Source: Macropodus opercularis (taxonomy: Eukaryota; Chordata; Actinopteri; Anabantiformes; Osphronemidae). Taken from it: DNA of 64,000 bases. A model generated the notes under the pieces. It had not been told where the DNA came from. It saw nothing but the letters and a program-made list of their open reading frames with translations, and did no database searches. The stretch covers positions 977,501 to 1,041,500 of the forward strand of contig CM061094.1 in the NCBI GenBank assembly GCA_030770545.1, written 5' to 3'. The position numbers were made by a program, and so were the translations under genes. This document shows positions 26,301-41,300 of this stretch, piece after piece (the stretch's first letter is position 1; each line of letters begins with the position of its first letter).

Positions 26301-29300
26301 ATTTGTATTTATTTTTGTTCATCTATTTTAACCTGTAATAGTTATGGATCAAACTAATCCAATTCAGACATGTTACAGTGCTTAAATTGCTTTAATCTTA
26401 CTAACTGGCAGGAGGAATGTCACAGCCTGTAATGTGAGGAAAAATCACATTTAAAAGACAAAACTCCAGCAGGTAAATTACATCATGTTCCAGGAAAACA
26501 TGGCAGAGGAGTAGATTCACATCTACTGTAACCACTCAGACATGATTCAGTGATTAGAAGTTTGTTCGGGGTCTTTGCTGAATGTAGATTCCTTTTAAAG
26601 AAAGACAATGGTTGTGCTTGAACAAGACTCACATGGTGTGAATACGCAGGCAGCCTTGACGGGAGATGGCAAATGCAAGTTAACAGACATCTTCGTAGCA
26701 AAGAAAGGAAATATATGTAATTGTATGTTAAACAATATGCATATGAAATAGGAAAACAATACATAACTATTGTGATTTATCAGTATATCAGTAACTTCAA
26801 TAACTTTAGTGAATCATTTGACCTGAGCTGATTTGATGACGCATGTTCCTGACGTTCAAGGGTCTCATTGTCACTGGCTGCCGGTACCAACGGCCTGCGC
26901 TTTATTCTGACCATGTTTTTTCCCGTTGTTGGGATTGTGTTGACTTGCGTGTACTCACATGTAGCGCAGCTGGGGGTTCTTGGAGAAAACACGAGTCTGG
27001 ATTGCATGCAGGTAGCTCTTCGTGATGGTTCTGTAAACGCACACAAACACGTCTGTTAGATCAGTAACTTTCAGCTCCATCGTCCTGGATGTGCACAGAC
27101 GAACAACTACCACAAACAGAACCAGACACGCCGGCTACGGGCGATTCTGTGACAACAGCGAGGTGTTTAAGCACGTACTCACACAACAGCTATTTAGTGA
27201 GGTCAGTTTTCTTCTGGGCTAAAACACGAGGGTAACCCTCAGAGAGTAAACACTTAGCTCTTACGTACAACAACTGTTTACTGTTGCTCCTGTACCGTCT
27301 TACACACGTTGTGATGGGTTGAAAAGCAGAGTCTTCTTCACATACGTCACACATGGCTTCTGTTACTGACATGTAAAGTTTGTCCCGGCTGAGCATGCAC
27401 TACTTGTTCTAATAGTAAATACTAGACAATGAAAAATATCTTGCATGCTTATATGCACAAACAAACTTGACATTTCCTGTGTTAACCTGCTCCTACGGCT
27501 CTACATCCAGCACATTTAAAGGCAGATTCTAACCATTTACTGGGGAAAATGGTTCTTATCTTAACGAGAAGCCACGTAGATGATCGACAAATAAAACATG
27601 CTGCAAGGTCCACAGGTCCTTTATAGGCACGTCTGATGAAAATGAACACACAGGGAGGTGCTTTACTTACAGCCTCTGTAAGCCGGTGTAGAGCTCCATG
27701 TCCACATCCCTTAACGTCTGCAGACCAGTCCAGTTCTCAATGTGTCTGCAAAGGTGAATAGACAACACGTCAACGTGGGCCCAACTAGTGATTATCGCTG
27801 TGATCGATGAAGATGAGGATTATTTAGTTTAGTCTGTCAGTTGTCAAACATACAGTATATCCAACATATCCCTCGTTTCAGGTCCTTCATCTATTGCAAC
27901 AGTCATTTCCTCCAGCGCTTCATCCACTCTTACGCCGAGAACTGGTTTAGTCAAAGCATGTGGAAATGGAACGTCAAGTGGAACGAAAGTGCAACTAGCG
28001 AGGCGGGTCTGCACACTTCTTCCTGTTCTTCCTGTTCAACCCAACGTGGTGGTGCTGTTACATGCAATGATTCACTCTTGAGACCAACGTGTAACACAGT
28101 GACACACAGTGACACACAAAACGGGAGGAGCAACACCATCCAGCTCTGGAGCCAAACTAATTTAAATAGCTCAAAATAGTTTATGAATTAATGCAAATGC
28201 AGGGAAACCCACACAATCATCAAGGAACAACAACAAGAAACCTGCTTATATGGAAAATGAAACTAAATAAGGAAATAAAAGCGAGACAAACAAACTCAAA
28301 GTAACAAATTAGAAAATAAACTAGGTCAGGAAACTGAAGCTGACAAACACAGAGGTTCAAATACAAAGTCAACTCAAACCACTGCACAACTGCAGGAGCT
28401 GCAGGTACATTACAATGTAGGAATACGTCTGACGCAAAGGTCACGTGAAAAGACGAGGAGTCCTTTCATATCGTCTGAGCCCAGGTGCAGGTGACTGACA
28501 TAACCAGGAAGTGAATGTCCAAGGGGGCGTGTCCAGGTAGAAATAAGAACAAAACACGGAGCTTCTCTAAAACAGCAGAATGGTGGTCGCAGAACAAAGA
28601 ATGAAGAGCCAGGGGTCTGCCTGACGTTCACTCAATGATCTGTTCATGAAGTTTAAGAAGTAGCCAGTTTCCCTACTGTCAGAGCCACGTGTTGCTGATT
28701 CCAAAGCATTTTATTTGCCTGAGATGTTCGTTTGTCTTCATCTGGGTCATTGAAAAGAAATGATAGAAAACCAAGCAACAGAAAGGAAAAACACCAACAC
28801 TGGGTTGAATCCAGCATTTGTCAAATTAAATACAATCCTTATCCTTGAAAGTAGAACACAGCAATAATAAATCAACCTTTGTGGCAATGAAGAAATGTCT
28901 CATATGCCTCAAAGTAGAAGGATTATCAAAATAGGATAAAAGTTAAACTTATGAAAGAAGAAGGAAATGAAACAAGAAAACAGTTTTTCGAATGGTGAGT
29001 TAGAGAATCCATATCAGGAAAAGACTGAATAATGCTGTGGCAAATTTTCCCTGCATGGATAAACCTTGAATAAAGCAGCCTGTGAGTCTAAATATGGAGA
29101 TTTTTCAGATTAGATTCTTCTGCATAAAGAGGTTTGTGAAATGAAGAGAGAACAATGAAAAACAACAAAGGACGTAAAGAAGAAACCAACAAAAGCCAAA
29201 CAGACCAATCACAGTCTGCAGCCGCGTGAAACAGTGTGAAATACACAGAGACAGGTAATATTCACACCCACCCTGGACGTTATCATTCACTATGAACAAC

Positions 29301-32300
29301 ACACGATCAAGAGCCATGTTTCGAACTAAGTGCCCACTTTAAACCCAGATGTGCTTTGCTTTGTTTGATGCTACTGGCTTACCTTCGCTCCTTTCCCTGC
29401 CTCCCTCCCCTCTCGTCCTTTTCTTCCCTGATCTTGGCAGTGTGTGAAGAGTCAGACCCTTCACTCCCACAAACCATCGATGTGTGTCTGCCAGGTCAGA
29501 GAACCAACTGCACCCACCTACGCGTTCTGCCTTTAAGAGCCAGGCTACAGTTTTGGCTCAGAGAAGAATCTCGCAGGTGCCAGAACTAAACGTCGTTTTC
29601 CGGGCGATGTCCTGCTCATTTCACGTCATCGCTTGTCTTCTTTGTGAAGCTCCTGCTCCGGTTGCACAGAGACTGGACAGCACTGGACAGACGCCAGATG
29701 TTACACGTTAAACCTATATCAGATCTTCCATGACATTAGAAGACAGATGACAGACTAACACAACGTTTTGTGAATGGCACGTGATCTACCTGCACCGTCA
29801 TTCACAAATACAAATAAAATCCATGCATTGCTGATTCGTTCTTGTTACAGTTTATAGTACAACATAAAGTCTTTTACTACTTGCGATGATGTACAAAGGT
29901 CCTGTTGTATGATAAGTTACTGATTTTAGAAAGCTTACACATTTGACATAAAGCTCTCTGTTGTTAATATTTGGTGGTTCTATGTGAAAAGAGCGATTTC
30001 TTGTTTGTGAGTGACACTTGTTGCAGTGTTTGGATAAATTAGCTTCTTTTGAGACTCGTATCATGTGTTGTTGCTGGTAAGAAAGCGTTTTAGAACAGAG
30101 ATGAACTGTTGGTAATGCAGACGATGTGAAGAGATCTGAAAAGGCATTGACCAGTAAACAATTGAACAAAACTAGGAGAAACAAAGCCCCTCTGGGGACG
30201 GACTAGCTGTTTCCAGACAACCGGGATGAGAAGAGAGGCAGAGAGGAGGAAAATACAACCAGATGGTGAAGATCATACAAGAAAGAAAAGATGGGAGACG
30301 TGTAGACAGAAGAGATCAGGATCCGTGCGTTTGTGCATAAGGTGTGAGACGTTTGAACTGATGGCTGTGTTTCATTTCAAAGCCATTAAACATTCATGAA
30401 GCTCCGTTTCTCAAGGGAGACTAATACACGTGTGAGTGTGTGTGAGTGTGTGTGAGTGTGTGTGAGCTCTTTAAGCATCACACCTGCTTGCATGGCTCTG
30501 TGATGGGCTGGGGACCTGTCCAGGGTGAACCCAGACCCTCCCCCAGGATCCGACACTGTGACCCTCACGAGGATCAAGCCATTGTTCAGAAGACGAGTGA
30601 GAACCTCACGCATGTGTGTATATGACACCAGCACCAGAGTGTGAAGCAACAAGCGCTCGATGTGCAGACTTCTGTACGACATCAGTGCGGCTTGAATACC
30701 CTCCCTATTATTTCTTCTTCTGTGGTATTTTCTTCGTGGGTAATAAATAACTCTCTGTGGGGGCAGTTTTGTCTTCATATTTTACATTTATTTGTGTTTC
30801 TTTCCCGTATTCGTTACATTACTGTGTTGTGTGAATATGTTGATGTATTGGACCTTCCAACATTATATTTCATTTGTTCGTTGTTTCCATTGCTGTTTAT
30901 TGCTTCTAGCTTAAACAGTGCAATGAAGCAAGCTAACGTTAGTTTTACGGTTGTCTGTGTTTGATGCATGTAGGATCTGCAGAGGGCGGATGTTTGTGTG
31001 GTTTGTGTTTTCAGGTATGGAAACCTATACATATTGGAGGTATGTTTATGTCAGTCCACTGGTTACACTTACACACTGCAGAGCATTTAACCTGCTAAGG
31101 GAGTAACTAAACCTAAACACATCTACAATCTGGAAAAGCATCAAAACAATTCAGGATTTGAAGCTAAACAGTTTGTAACACCTGGACCCCATCCTAACAT
31201 TTTACATAGCAGTGTGTCTCACTGCACCAGCTGCAGACTTTGCTCCAGAAAAGGATGCATTTCAAGACCTGCTGCTTTGGACAAGTCAGCCTCCACATTT
31301 AAAGCCTGTTGTCATGTGGTCAGAGTTGAGCTTCCTGCCGTCTCACAGAGAACAGCATGTTCCACCCTGCACCGTCCTCCCAACGGCAGGAAGGTTCAAG
31401 TGAAGCCGTCTTTCACATCTGCTGATCCCTGACCACGTCCACCCTCTGGATGCTACACACTGAGTGGCGTGTCTGACGAACAGTAATTACACACACAGCG
31501 CGTTGTAGTTTTGTGTGTATAACATATTTGCTCCACGTCTTCTTCCTTTCTTATCCTCCACCCGAACACACACGCGTCCCTGTGCAACGATCCAGCTGTT
31601 GCTTTACTACTGAACCAGGATGAACCAGGATGAAAATCAGGTTTTATTTATCGTAAGGTAGATCTGGAGAAATGCAAGTGCTGATGTCAAGGTAACCACG
31701 GCAACCACCACACGCCCACATGCGCATTCATCATCAGTCGACCTTCCACAGCACAAAACACACTCAGCACTTTCTGTTTCTTGGTTGTTTAGACGATGTG
31801 AATGTTGCAGACTCACACAGGTCCCAGTGTTTGGTTGGTAGATTTGTTGTAGCTGTAGCTTTTGACCCAATATGTGAGTGACATGTTTTACGCAGCTTTA
31901 CCCAGAGCGAGCTGTTGAAAAGCTGGGTTTCACACATTAATCAGAGTGAAGCTAATAAACTGTTACAAATCACACACTCACTCGCTCCTTTCTTACTGGA
32001 AACAGAGACGTAGACCGACTGAACTAACATCTAGCAGCTCTAAAATACTAAGAACTAGACACAGGTGTTCGCAATGATAAACCAGGGCAGGAAAACAGGA
32101 AGTGATGTCACAAACAGAAAACCAACAGCGCCTCCAGGCTGCAGAACCAAACATGAACAGGTCATCTACCAACCACAATACTCAACATACGTCCTCACAG
32201 ATTCATTCTTACTGTATGTTCAGTGATTCTTCATATTTTCCTCTTTGAGGCTGAGTCAGGAGTTGGCATCATCGAAGTGTTTAGTGAACTGTGAAGGAAG

Positions 32301-35300
32301 GAAGATGTCTACACAGACGTCACTTGCCCTCACCTTCACAGCCAATTTCAACTCCATTGAAGGCTTTTCAAACATTTCAGTCATTTGAAATTCCAATCCA
32401 GCTCACCGTGCCTCACCTTGGCTTCACGGGACCTGTCTCCCTCGTCTCTCCCTCGTCTCTCCCTCGTCTCTCCCTCGTCTCTCCCTCGTCTCCCCCTCGT
32501 CTCTCCCTCGTCTCTCCCTCGTCTCTCCCTCGTCTCTCCCTCGTCTCTCTTTCTTCTCTCTCTCTTCTCTCTCTCTTCGCCTCCTCCTCCTCCCTCGTCT
32601 CTCTCTCTTCTCTCTCTCTTCTCTCTCTCTTCTCTCTCTCGTCTCTCCCTCGTCTCTCTCTCTTCTCTCTCTCTTCTCTCTCTCGTCTCTCCCTCGTCTC
32701 TTTCTCTTCTCTCTCTCTTCACTCTTTCAGTCACTCTCTGTTCTCCATCAGTTAATGGCGACATTCTGTTTCATTCTTAATGTGTCTGTGCTTCATTTCT
32801 GTCAGTAGAGGCCTTTTCTCCAGAGGCTGTTCATTAACGCCCTCACACATAAATGTATTAGTCATACAACCTGCCCTAAACACGCAACATATGTCATTAC
32901 AATGACCAGTGAGAAACAGCAACACATCTTGGCCATATCTGTTATTACAAAACACAGATTTCGATGATCTTTTGGTCCAGAACCAGAGTTTTGCTGTTGC
33001 TAGTCCAGTTCGTGACAGGTTTACCATCGAGGGCATGTTGGAGCAGCAGCTGACAGCAGGGACAGATGGACGCATGCACGATAAAAACGTAGTCGTAGGA
33101 ATTCACCACAATACTATAAAAAGTCTTGGCTGAATGTGAAGACAGTGACGTGTTTACTTAATTCTGTAATGACTTTGCGTTTGTGTGGTTCTCCTGCCTC
33201 GGGATTCGTTGCATCGTCGCTCTTGCCACATCTCTTCCTCTTGTGTTGTTTCTAGGAAGTTAAAGTTAAGTTTAAGCTGCCGACCAAAAGTTTCTCTGGC
33301 TCCTGAATCTTGTCATAGTGTTTAAATCAAGTCACGAGTCTGTTCAATCTAGTCATGTTGGAAAAAAGAGAGAAGACAGAAGAATCATGAAGCTGGAAGA
33401 GAACTTTGAATCAGACTGTTTCACCGTCGTGTCTCCCGTCTGACTGTGTCGAAGAAAAATCCTCGAACTGACTGAGGGACGACGACGTTTGTGTCGATGT
33501 GGATCTTTATTTCTTGAAGAGCTCCCTCACAATGCGTCTGAGGGGTTCAGACAGCTTCAGGGAGTGGGACTGCGTTGTGTTTTTTGAGGAGGCTGCGCTA
33601 CTACGTCAGTTCTGTTCAGCTCTGTGGAAAAAGAATCCATCCAGGCTGAGCCTTAGTGGCTCATCTTCCACCATAGCTCCTCCGGTTCTCCTCGCCCACC
33701 AACGCAACGTCCGTCCTTTCTCGCTTTACCAGTTTGAACCAGCTGAGGTGAAAAAGTATCTTGGTTCACTTGATTTTCAAAGGAAGACGTGGCGTCCCTG
33801 ATCAGAGGGTGGGAACGTGAACTATGCTCACACCAATGATGCACATTCACATTTCTTGCACAGCTGATTTTCATCACAGCCTCAAGGCCTAAAAACAGCT
33901 ACAGACATATGAAGGCCCATCATCAGCGAGCGAAAGGTTGACTGATCACACAACACACGACCCTGCACCATTTAGAAGTGTTAATACAGGTACGAAGCCA
34001 AACTCTCAATGGAACCGGCTCATTCTGAAGGATGCCTTAAATCTGCAGCTGCAAACAAGGCACAAAACCTTCCACTAAGGAACTCTAGGATCAGCCCCGA
34101 CTCCGGATCCCCAGAGCAAAGTGAAGACTTCCTCTAATGAGACCCGTTTCAAATGCGTTTAAACCAAAATGAAAACACGTTTCTTACAACTGAGCAGATG
34201 CAAAGTTTAATCCTGGAAATGTTGCATCAGGGCCCGGAGCAGAAATGTGTAACATTCTTCATTTAGACGTAACAGTAAAGGAAGCATCGGTGCAGTTGAA
34301 ATGAAAATCATTCCAAGGAACAGTAACAGAGAAACGGAGTCGATAAAATACGCAGCTGAGACGTAACAAGAGTTTGAATGAGTGAAAACGAGTGTCCATG
34401 TAGCAAAAGTTCAGTAAGCGTCACGTAGAAACGTTAGGTCATATGTCACAGGGCTTATTAACAACGTATGACACAGCAGCGATTAGCCTGCTCCAGCTTC
34501 AGCCTCTACGCTCAGGAAAATGAAACAGGATCCAGAATCCCACATCAGTAATGCTACACACGTCCTAGTTTGGGCTTGTGGTGAACCAGGTACAGCCTGG
34601 ACCCAACACGGTGGAAGTCACCGAGGGCTGGGAGCCAGACAGAGAGCGACAGCAGGTTGTGTGACCAGCTTATCAACACTACGGGGGCTCTGGCTGAACA
34701 AATTGCCTTTTCTGTCCACCTTGAATACACTGCAACGCGCGCACACACACACACACGCGCACACGCACACACACACACGCACACACACACACAAACACGC
34801 ACACACACACACACGCACACACACACGGGGAGTGTGTCAGCCACACAGACTCAAAGTCTCTCCTAAGATGATGTGTTGGCAATCAGACGCTAGCGATTGC
34901 AGCAAGACCTCAACCTCATTTCCGCAATGCAAAGGGTCCTTCAAGGACAAGCATGTGTGATGCATGTACACATCATAACAGCAGCTGAGAAAAAGTGACA
35001 AAAATATCACGAACATCTTAGAATTGAAGGTCAGGGTTTTATAATCAGTCATTTAAAGAAAAGAGGTCTCTGGGTTCATCACATCCTGTCACCCTAACGC
35101 TGATTAGTGCAGCTTTGTTTGTGTTGGTGATCCAACGCAAGATTTACTAAATGACCAAAAGATTTTCTGCTTCTCACAGAAACCTGGCAGAGGAGTGAAG
35201 CTCATGTGTCTGAACAAACTCCCCAACTAAAGCGAGCAGATCTCATCCGTCCTACTGGATGTTTTTACAGACGACATGTTTGCATTTTGCTCAAGCCGTG

Positions 35301-38300
35301 GACGCCTGCTGTTCACCTTGTTATTCTAAGTAAACATTTGTTCAGCCCAGTCTCAAGCCCACTGATCCAAACCGTTCCAGAACCTTTTCTAAACTCCACA
35401 CTTGCTTGTCCTTGAACAGATCAGCTGTTGCTCTGTTTAGAGTTTCCGTGACATTCTGACGCGGTACAGAATCTACGCTGGTCCTGCCTGATCTCAGCAC
35501 ACTGAGCATTAATCAGACATGTTGGCAGCTCGGGTAGGGCCTGCATTGTTTTGCTTCATACCTCTAATTTACTCATGTTGTCTGCAGACTTCATGACTCA
35601 CATATTGAATATACATCTCCATGCAGAGTGTAGACAGATTAAGATAAGATAATGTGTCTCAGCTGGATACTTATGATCCAATCACCCAAGATCCATAAAA
35701 CCAGATTTTACTGTCTCTCTCTGTTTTTGCAGGCGCCTATCGAATAAAAACTAAACTCATGAGGTCAGACTCCATTTTATCTGTGGTTCTGCCAGTGGGC
35801 TGTGCTTTCAGCCTGTCATTAGTTGTGGTCTATAGTAAAATAATATTAACTGTTTGTGTTGACGAACACAACAACAAACAAACAAACAAACAAACAGATA
35901 ACCTGCATAAGCTCTACATTAACACATCACATCGTTTTGGCATCACTGTCAATCAAGCTGTCTGTGAAAACCAGACGTTCCAGCTTAAAGTCCTTATCGT
36001 ATCTTGGCAGTTTTAGCATATATGGCCTGGATCTGGTTGGACCTGATGAAGTCTCACACTGACAAAGTACTGGCTTTGATAAAGTCCATCCCCACCTCAC
36101 CAGAGCCCAGGAATGTCCCCACATCCCAGGCAACACAAAGCATTTCGTCCCAGCCAGGTTTTCGGGTTCCCTTGAGCTGCATCCCCTGTGATCTCCCCCC
36201 AGAAAACAGTGATATCATCACATCACATCACAGCCTCATTCTTAGCGGAAGCTGGGGGCAGGCTTACAGTCAGCTTGCCCTCCCCATGTGAACTAGTGTA
36301 CTGGTGTGAGCGTGTGTGTGATCATGTGATGGTTAGTGGGCGTCTGTGTGTGTGGTCCATCTTTGGCTGGGGGCTGTCTCAGTTCTTTGGATTTGGTGGG
36401 TGTGGGGTTTCTACTCTATTGTTGGGTCTACTCCATCTTTACGATCTGAGGCTGGCTGGTACCACATTCACAACAAACACGGGTCACCAGTCAGTAAGTA
36501 AACAACACCGCAATTCTACCTGGATGCCCACACAGCAAAACTGTCCAACGAGGCATTTAGCCCAGGCCACCATGCTGCAGGCTGAGCTGCTGGGCAGGAC
36601 ACGAAAGTCCTGCCAGTGAGGCCGACTCTGACCAAATTCTCCCACAGGAGTGTAACTTACTTCTTCCTTTTCCAGAAGACAACCTCACTGAGAGCTGTGC
36701 TGCACCAATTACTAGGTTCCAGGCAGCATAGTAACAGAACTACTGGTAGCAATGGTACGGATAGAGACGCCCCACTGCATCAGGCCAATGTAGGATAAGC
36801 TGCCAACAGTAATAACGTACGTATTTAAAACATTACAAATGTAAAACCATTACAACAAACCAATTAAATTAAAAGGACTAAACTATATTCTCAGAAAAAC
36901 GGCTGCATAAATATATTCACGTTATATATTCACGTGATGCACGTCCACAGTATCTACTGTAGCTACAGCAGGTTTCCAACTGTGGCTTGAACTTACACTG
37001 TGGAACCTTTTCGGAACATTACGAAGCAGGTTCTCCTCTAACGGCGTTTGCATGAGGAGATGCCTTCCTCCAAACCAGAGGACCTCAAACTAACATCACA
37101 AATCCACCGTGTGTTGCAGCATGTGGCGTCCGGTCACGCCGTCCTTTAATAACAGGCCCTCCTGACCTGTTTGTGATCCATAATTCCAGAGACGACTGAG
37201 CAGTATTAAAGAAAATATTGAATTTTCCTTCATTTTCATAATTGAAAGCATTTTAATATCGACATCAGCAGGCATTGATCCTCAGTTATTGACATTATGT
37301 CAGTGTTTGCTCATAAACAGCTCTGTTAGCTGCAGACAACACTGTGGGATGTTTGTCCTTGGCCAGTTGGTGCTGGATGAGGCTTTGCTAGTTAAGATGA
37401 GGACTACAACAGGTTTGGTTAACTTTAGTTGAACCTCTTTACCCTGCAACCATCACCAGAACCTTCCAGCAGAATCAGACTCAGGTTGGTCGCTTGACAG
37501 GAAACTCGCATCTCTAGAACCGACAAATGATGACGTTATTAGAAGCAACAATTATTAAAACAAACTGGTTCCACCTCACTATGGTTGTGTTTGAGGAGAA
37601 GAAGGAAAAAAGACTAAATTGAAATGTTGTGTTAAATCTAAAGGATTCAGTTAGTAGTTGTTTGCAGCATCCGCTGCGCGTCACGGTGCGTTTGAGGCCG
37701 TGCTGATTCCCTCATGCTGCCCCTTAAAGTTGTATTTTGTTGACTTGACTTTTATTTCCACCCAAATGAAAATAAAATAAAAGTGAAAGAAGCAAGAATA
37801 TTTCAGACAATGATTTTTCTTTTTATATGAACTAAACGGTCACATTATGGGTTTTGAGGCTCCCAGGCTGATCCTCTACATGTCCCCCCCACACACATGC
37901 ACACAGTGACGTGATGTGAGCTGCCACATTGGCGTCGTACTTAACGGCTGCTAATGCTCTGGGAGGTTTTAACATACTGTAAGAACAGCGGCTGATTCGT
38001 TCTATTTGGGCCCCGGGCACAGAGTCACTGTACCAAGGTGACTGACTAGGTCACGGCTCTGACTGTGCAACATGTCTCATTTCATAAAGTTCAACCTCAG
38101 CGCATTCCTCCGACAATAACGTAAAATACATTAGATATCAACATTCAGTCAGACAAACAGTTTGGTTGGGCGATGAGAAACATTTGTTGCATTAATACAA
38201 GACAGTGACAATGGCATCAGACATTTAGACTTGATTTTATTATCTGAATATAAAACTTACAATCAATAGTTATTGTGTCATTAGAATTAATATGACTAAT

Positions 38301-41300
38301 AAAGAGTAGATTCCGTATTTAAATATTTGATGAGATCATTGATCTTTTCTACTGCATTAAAGTACAGAGCATCAGAAAACGTTGAGTTTCCAGCGTGTGT
38401 CTGGGCCTGTATGAGGTGGATACACAGCAAATCAGACACAACAAGCTCAAGACTGTTTCAGGCTTCACCGTCTGCCTCGGCTTCGCTTTGGTTTTACTTC
38501 TCACCAGGGACACAAACTTCAACTTAACAAATCTGACAAGATCCAAAAAATATTCAAATGGACGTCGTGTTTGCAGAGATTTACTCATTTCATTAGGACC
38601 AAAGATCAGGCCCAGTAGTGTGATCACTATGGGAAACAAATGAGAGGAGCTCTAACAGCAGGAGGGAGCGACCTGGCGGCGGCGAGCCGAGGATTAGCCT
38701 GCACACTGCATTCGACCGGACGAGGATGAGAGCAGGTGCAGGACACGCTTTACTCATCCAAGCAGACGCTTCACAAGTTCTCCAGAAAGTGGCCTCCATC
38801 GAGCCGCGATGGTGTGAACTCAGTCCTCCCCCTCCTTCGTTCACCTAATGAGTCTTCACAGGTGTGATACCAGCCTGTAGGAAGATTCTCTGAGTAGTGA
38901 AACGTTTCTGACGCCGGCTTCCACATCACATGGACCTTTTCCTCTCATTTTTCTTTTTTCCACCTCCTCTTTTCTGTCTTTCAGTTTTGCATCTCGCTCC
39001 CACTTTTTCTGCTCAAGTAATAAAAACAAAGCCGGCTTATCAAATAGTGCCTGTCCTTTTCAGGGCTTTACACGCATTTCACTGAATTCCCTGTGACTAG
39101 CGTGAAAAACAAGCACTCGGCGTAGAAGCAGCCCCGTGTTGCTCTCCTACACACACTGGTGGGTGGAATCAGGAGTCAGGCATCACTGCAGCAGCAGCAG
39201 CAGCTTCTTCAACAAAGATTCTAACAGCAAAATGGATCAATAATGCAGAGCCCTGTTCACAATCAGTGTCCATCACACATAGGTCCTTTATTCCTTCCCC
39301 GTCTTGTAGAGACATATAGAAAGTAGAAGGCAGGTTCCTGGTTTGTTGTTTCTTTCCTATGGTTTTGAGTCTAGCGTGCTGTGATGTGATGACTGCTACC
39401 AGCCTCAGACAGAGGGACACCGAAGGGGGCAGGAGCCGCGAATCCCTGCACACGACCAACCAAGAAATCCTGGCAGGTTTAGCACAGTGTGAACTACCTG
39501 CAACGAGCAGGCATCACAGACATCCTTCAAGCCGGCTACGGTTGGTTGGTTCTGGAACGGACGGAAACCTCAGGACGAGACCTGAACTTCGTCAGCTGGT
39601 TCCTTTAAGCATGAAGGAGCAGCATATTTACTCTGAGCTCTGAGCTCGACGCCTGAGGCTGAGCCTGTCCAGCGTATGAGGAATAGTGGTTTTCATACGA
39701 AGCTACAGCACAACACCAGGGTTGAGCTGGTCAAACAGAGAACAGCACCGATGCACATGATGTAGCCCAGGTTTTGCATCTTTCCAGCCGTCGTCAAAGC
39801 TTCATTATAACGATTCTCCGGAGCCACAGTTCTGCACCGTTCGTTCTTTCGCTTGTTGGGGGACTGGCACATTTTGAAGCACAGATAACCTACAGTCTGC
39901 CAGTTCCTGAATGCAACGGAGCAGCAGCTGATGGAATCTACCCCCACAAAACATTAAGCGTGAGAGTAAAGCCTACGCACAAGGAACCTGGAGCCAGCAG
40001 TGGTTTAATCCTCTGCAGATGGTTCTGTAATGTTTCCTCCGTTATCAGCGTTTTTATCAGTCACTTGACTAATTAATAGTATTGTTTTTTTTCCTTTCCG
40101 CTCATAAATCAAACATTATACCATGTGCAAAAATATGGATTTTATTCCTTAGCCCAGCTTCAAACACCCAGAACTTAATGTTGTTGTTTGTAGAGATCAT
40201 TCAGTCATCAGTCACTGACAAATAAAGAAACATCGTTCACTGTACCTGCATTTAACCACTAATGGCTTGTGTCAGATGAACTCAACACCTAAATGTGTCA
40301 TCATTTGAATGAGCTTCTTCTCCCGGTGAGTCTAACACAGCAGCCTCCAAGCTTCACTCTAAATAAGCTGAGACAGTATTAGACGCAACCACTCCTGACG
40401 GCGTGGTTTGGGCTGTGGGAGGAAACCTGGACCTGGAACCTTCTTACTGTGAGGCAGCGGTGCCAACTACGCCCCATCATCATCCAAATAAAAAAATCAC
40501 TGCCCAGTAAAATGCATTTCCAGCAAAGGGAGCGCTGGGCGTCACTCGTACTGGCGATGAAGCGCTGATTTCCGCTGCCCCGGTAACAGGACAGATGCTT
40601 CTGAAGCCTGATGTCTCAGGCTGGATGGGTAACAACTTACAGTTAGAACGTCACGCACGGAGGCGTTCGGGTGACCGACCAGGCGTCTACTGACGTCGCC
40701 TTGACACCCTTTCAGGACAAACATATGTTTTACTTTCATGTCACCAATGTAGAGCAGGTGAAAGCAGCTGGACCTAGACAGCACGAGGTCCCGGTGAAGC
40801 TGGTGTCTTCTATTTATTTCCCCTCAGCTGCCTGCAGTCAGGGTGTAAATGCGCATGGTACGCTCTGTCTATGGTCACAGTAGGTTTTCTGTTGATTTTG
40901 AATTGGATCCGATTTCTTTCTGATCGCATGACATACGTCACAAGCTATTGTTGTACAGTGAAAGCCAGAGCTGGGCTGCCCCAGTGGTTTACTCAAACAG
41001 AAGTTGGAAATAATCTCACACAGCAACTAGGACAAACACACCCACAGCCTTGAACCCATTGTAACTGCTGGTCAAGGGGCGGTTCACTATTTGTGCGATC
41101 TGTCCGATCCCTGGCTCCTCTGGCCCATCAAGCTACTTCTGCAAGTTAGTGACTGACATCGCTCCATCGCAGCGTCTGCTAACTAAAATTAAAAATGACT
41201 TACGGCAACACAAGCACCACTATGTGACGTAGTAGCGTGTTGTGCTGTAGATCTGTGGCATCTGGGTTTCTAACCTCTCATCTTCTGTGCTTCATTAACA

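Larger units (their letters stand above)
27746..32432. other. ntrk3 intron 1, 3' part
   Basis: Non-coding. A minus-strand dispersed repeat lies around 28200-28630 (its AGGAAGTG-ATGTCCAA-GGG core returns at about 63892). A common fish repeat half lies at 30430-30600. No exon was recognised. Confidence 0.5.

Noticed and set aside
32291..32780. Ser/Leu-rich and Arg/Glu-rich open frames on both strands
   Set aside because: Produced by the polypyrimidine tract, which lacks stop codons in several frames by composition.
34520..34960. His/Thr-rich and Cys/Val-rich open frames
   Set aside because: Produced by the (CA)n array.
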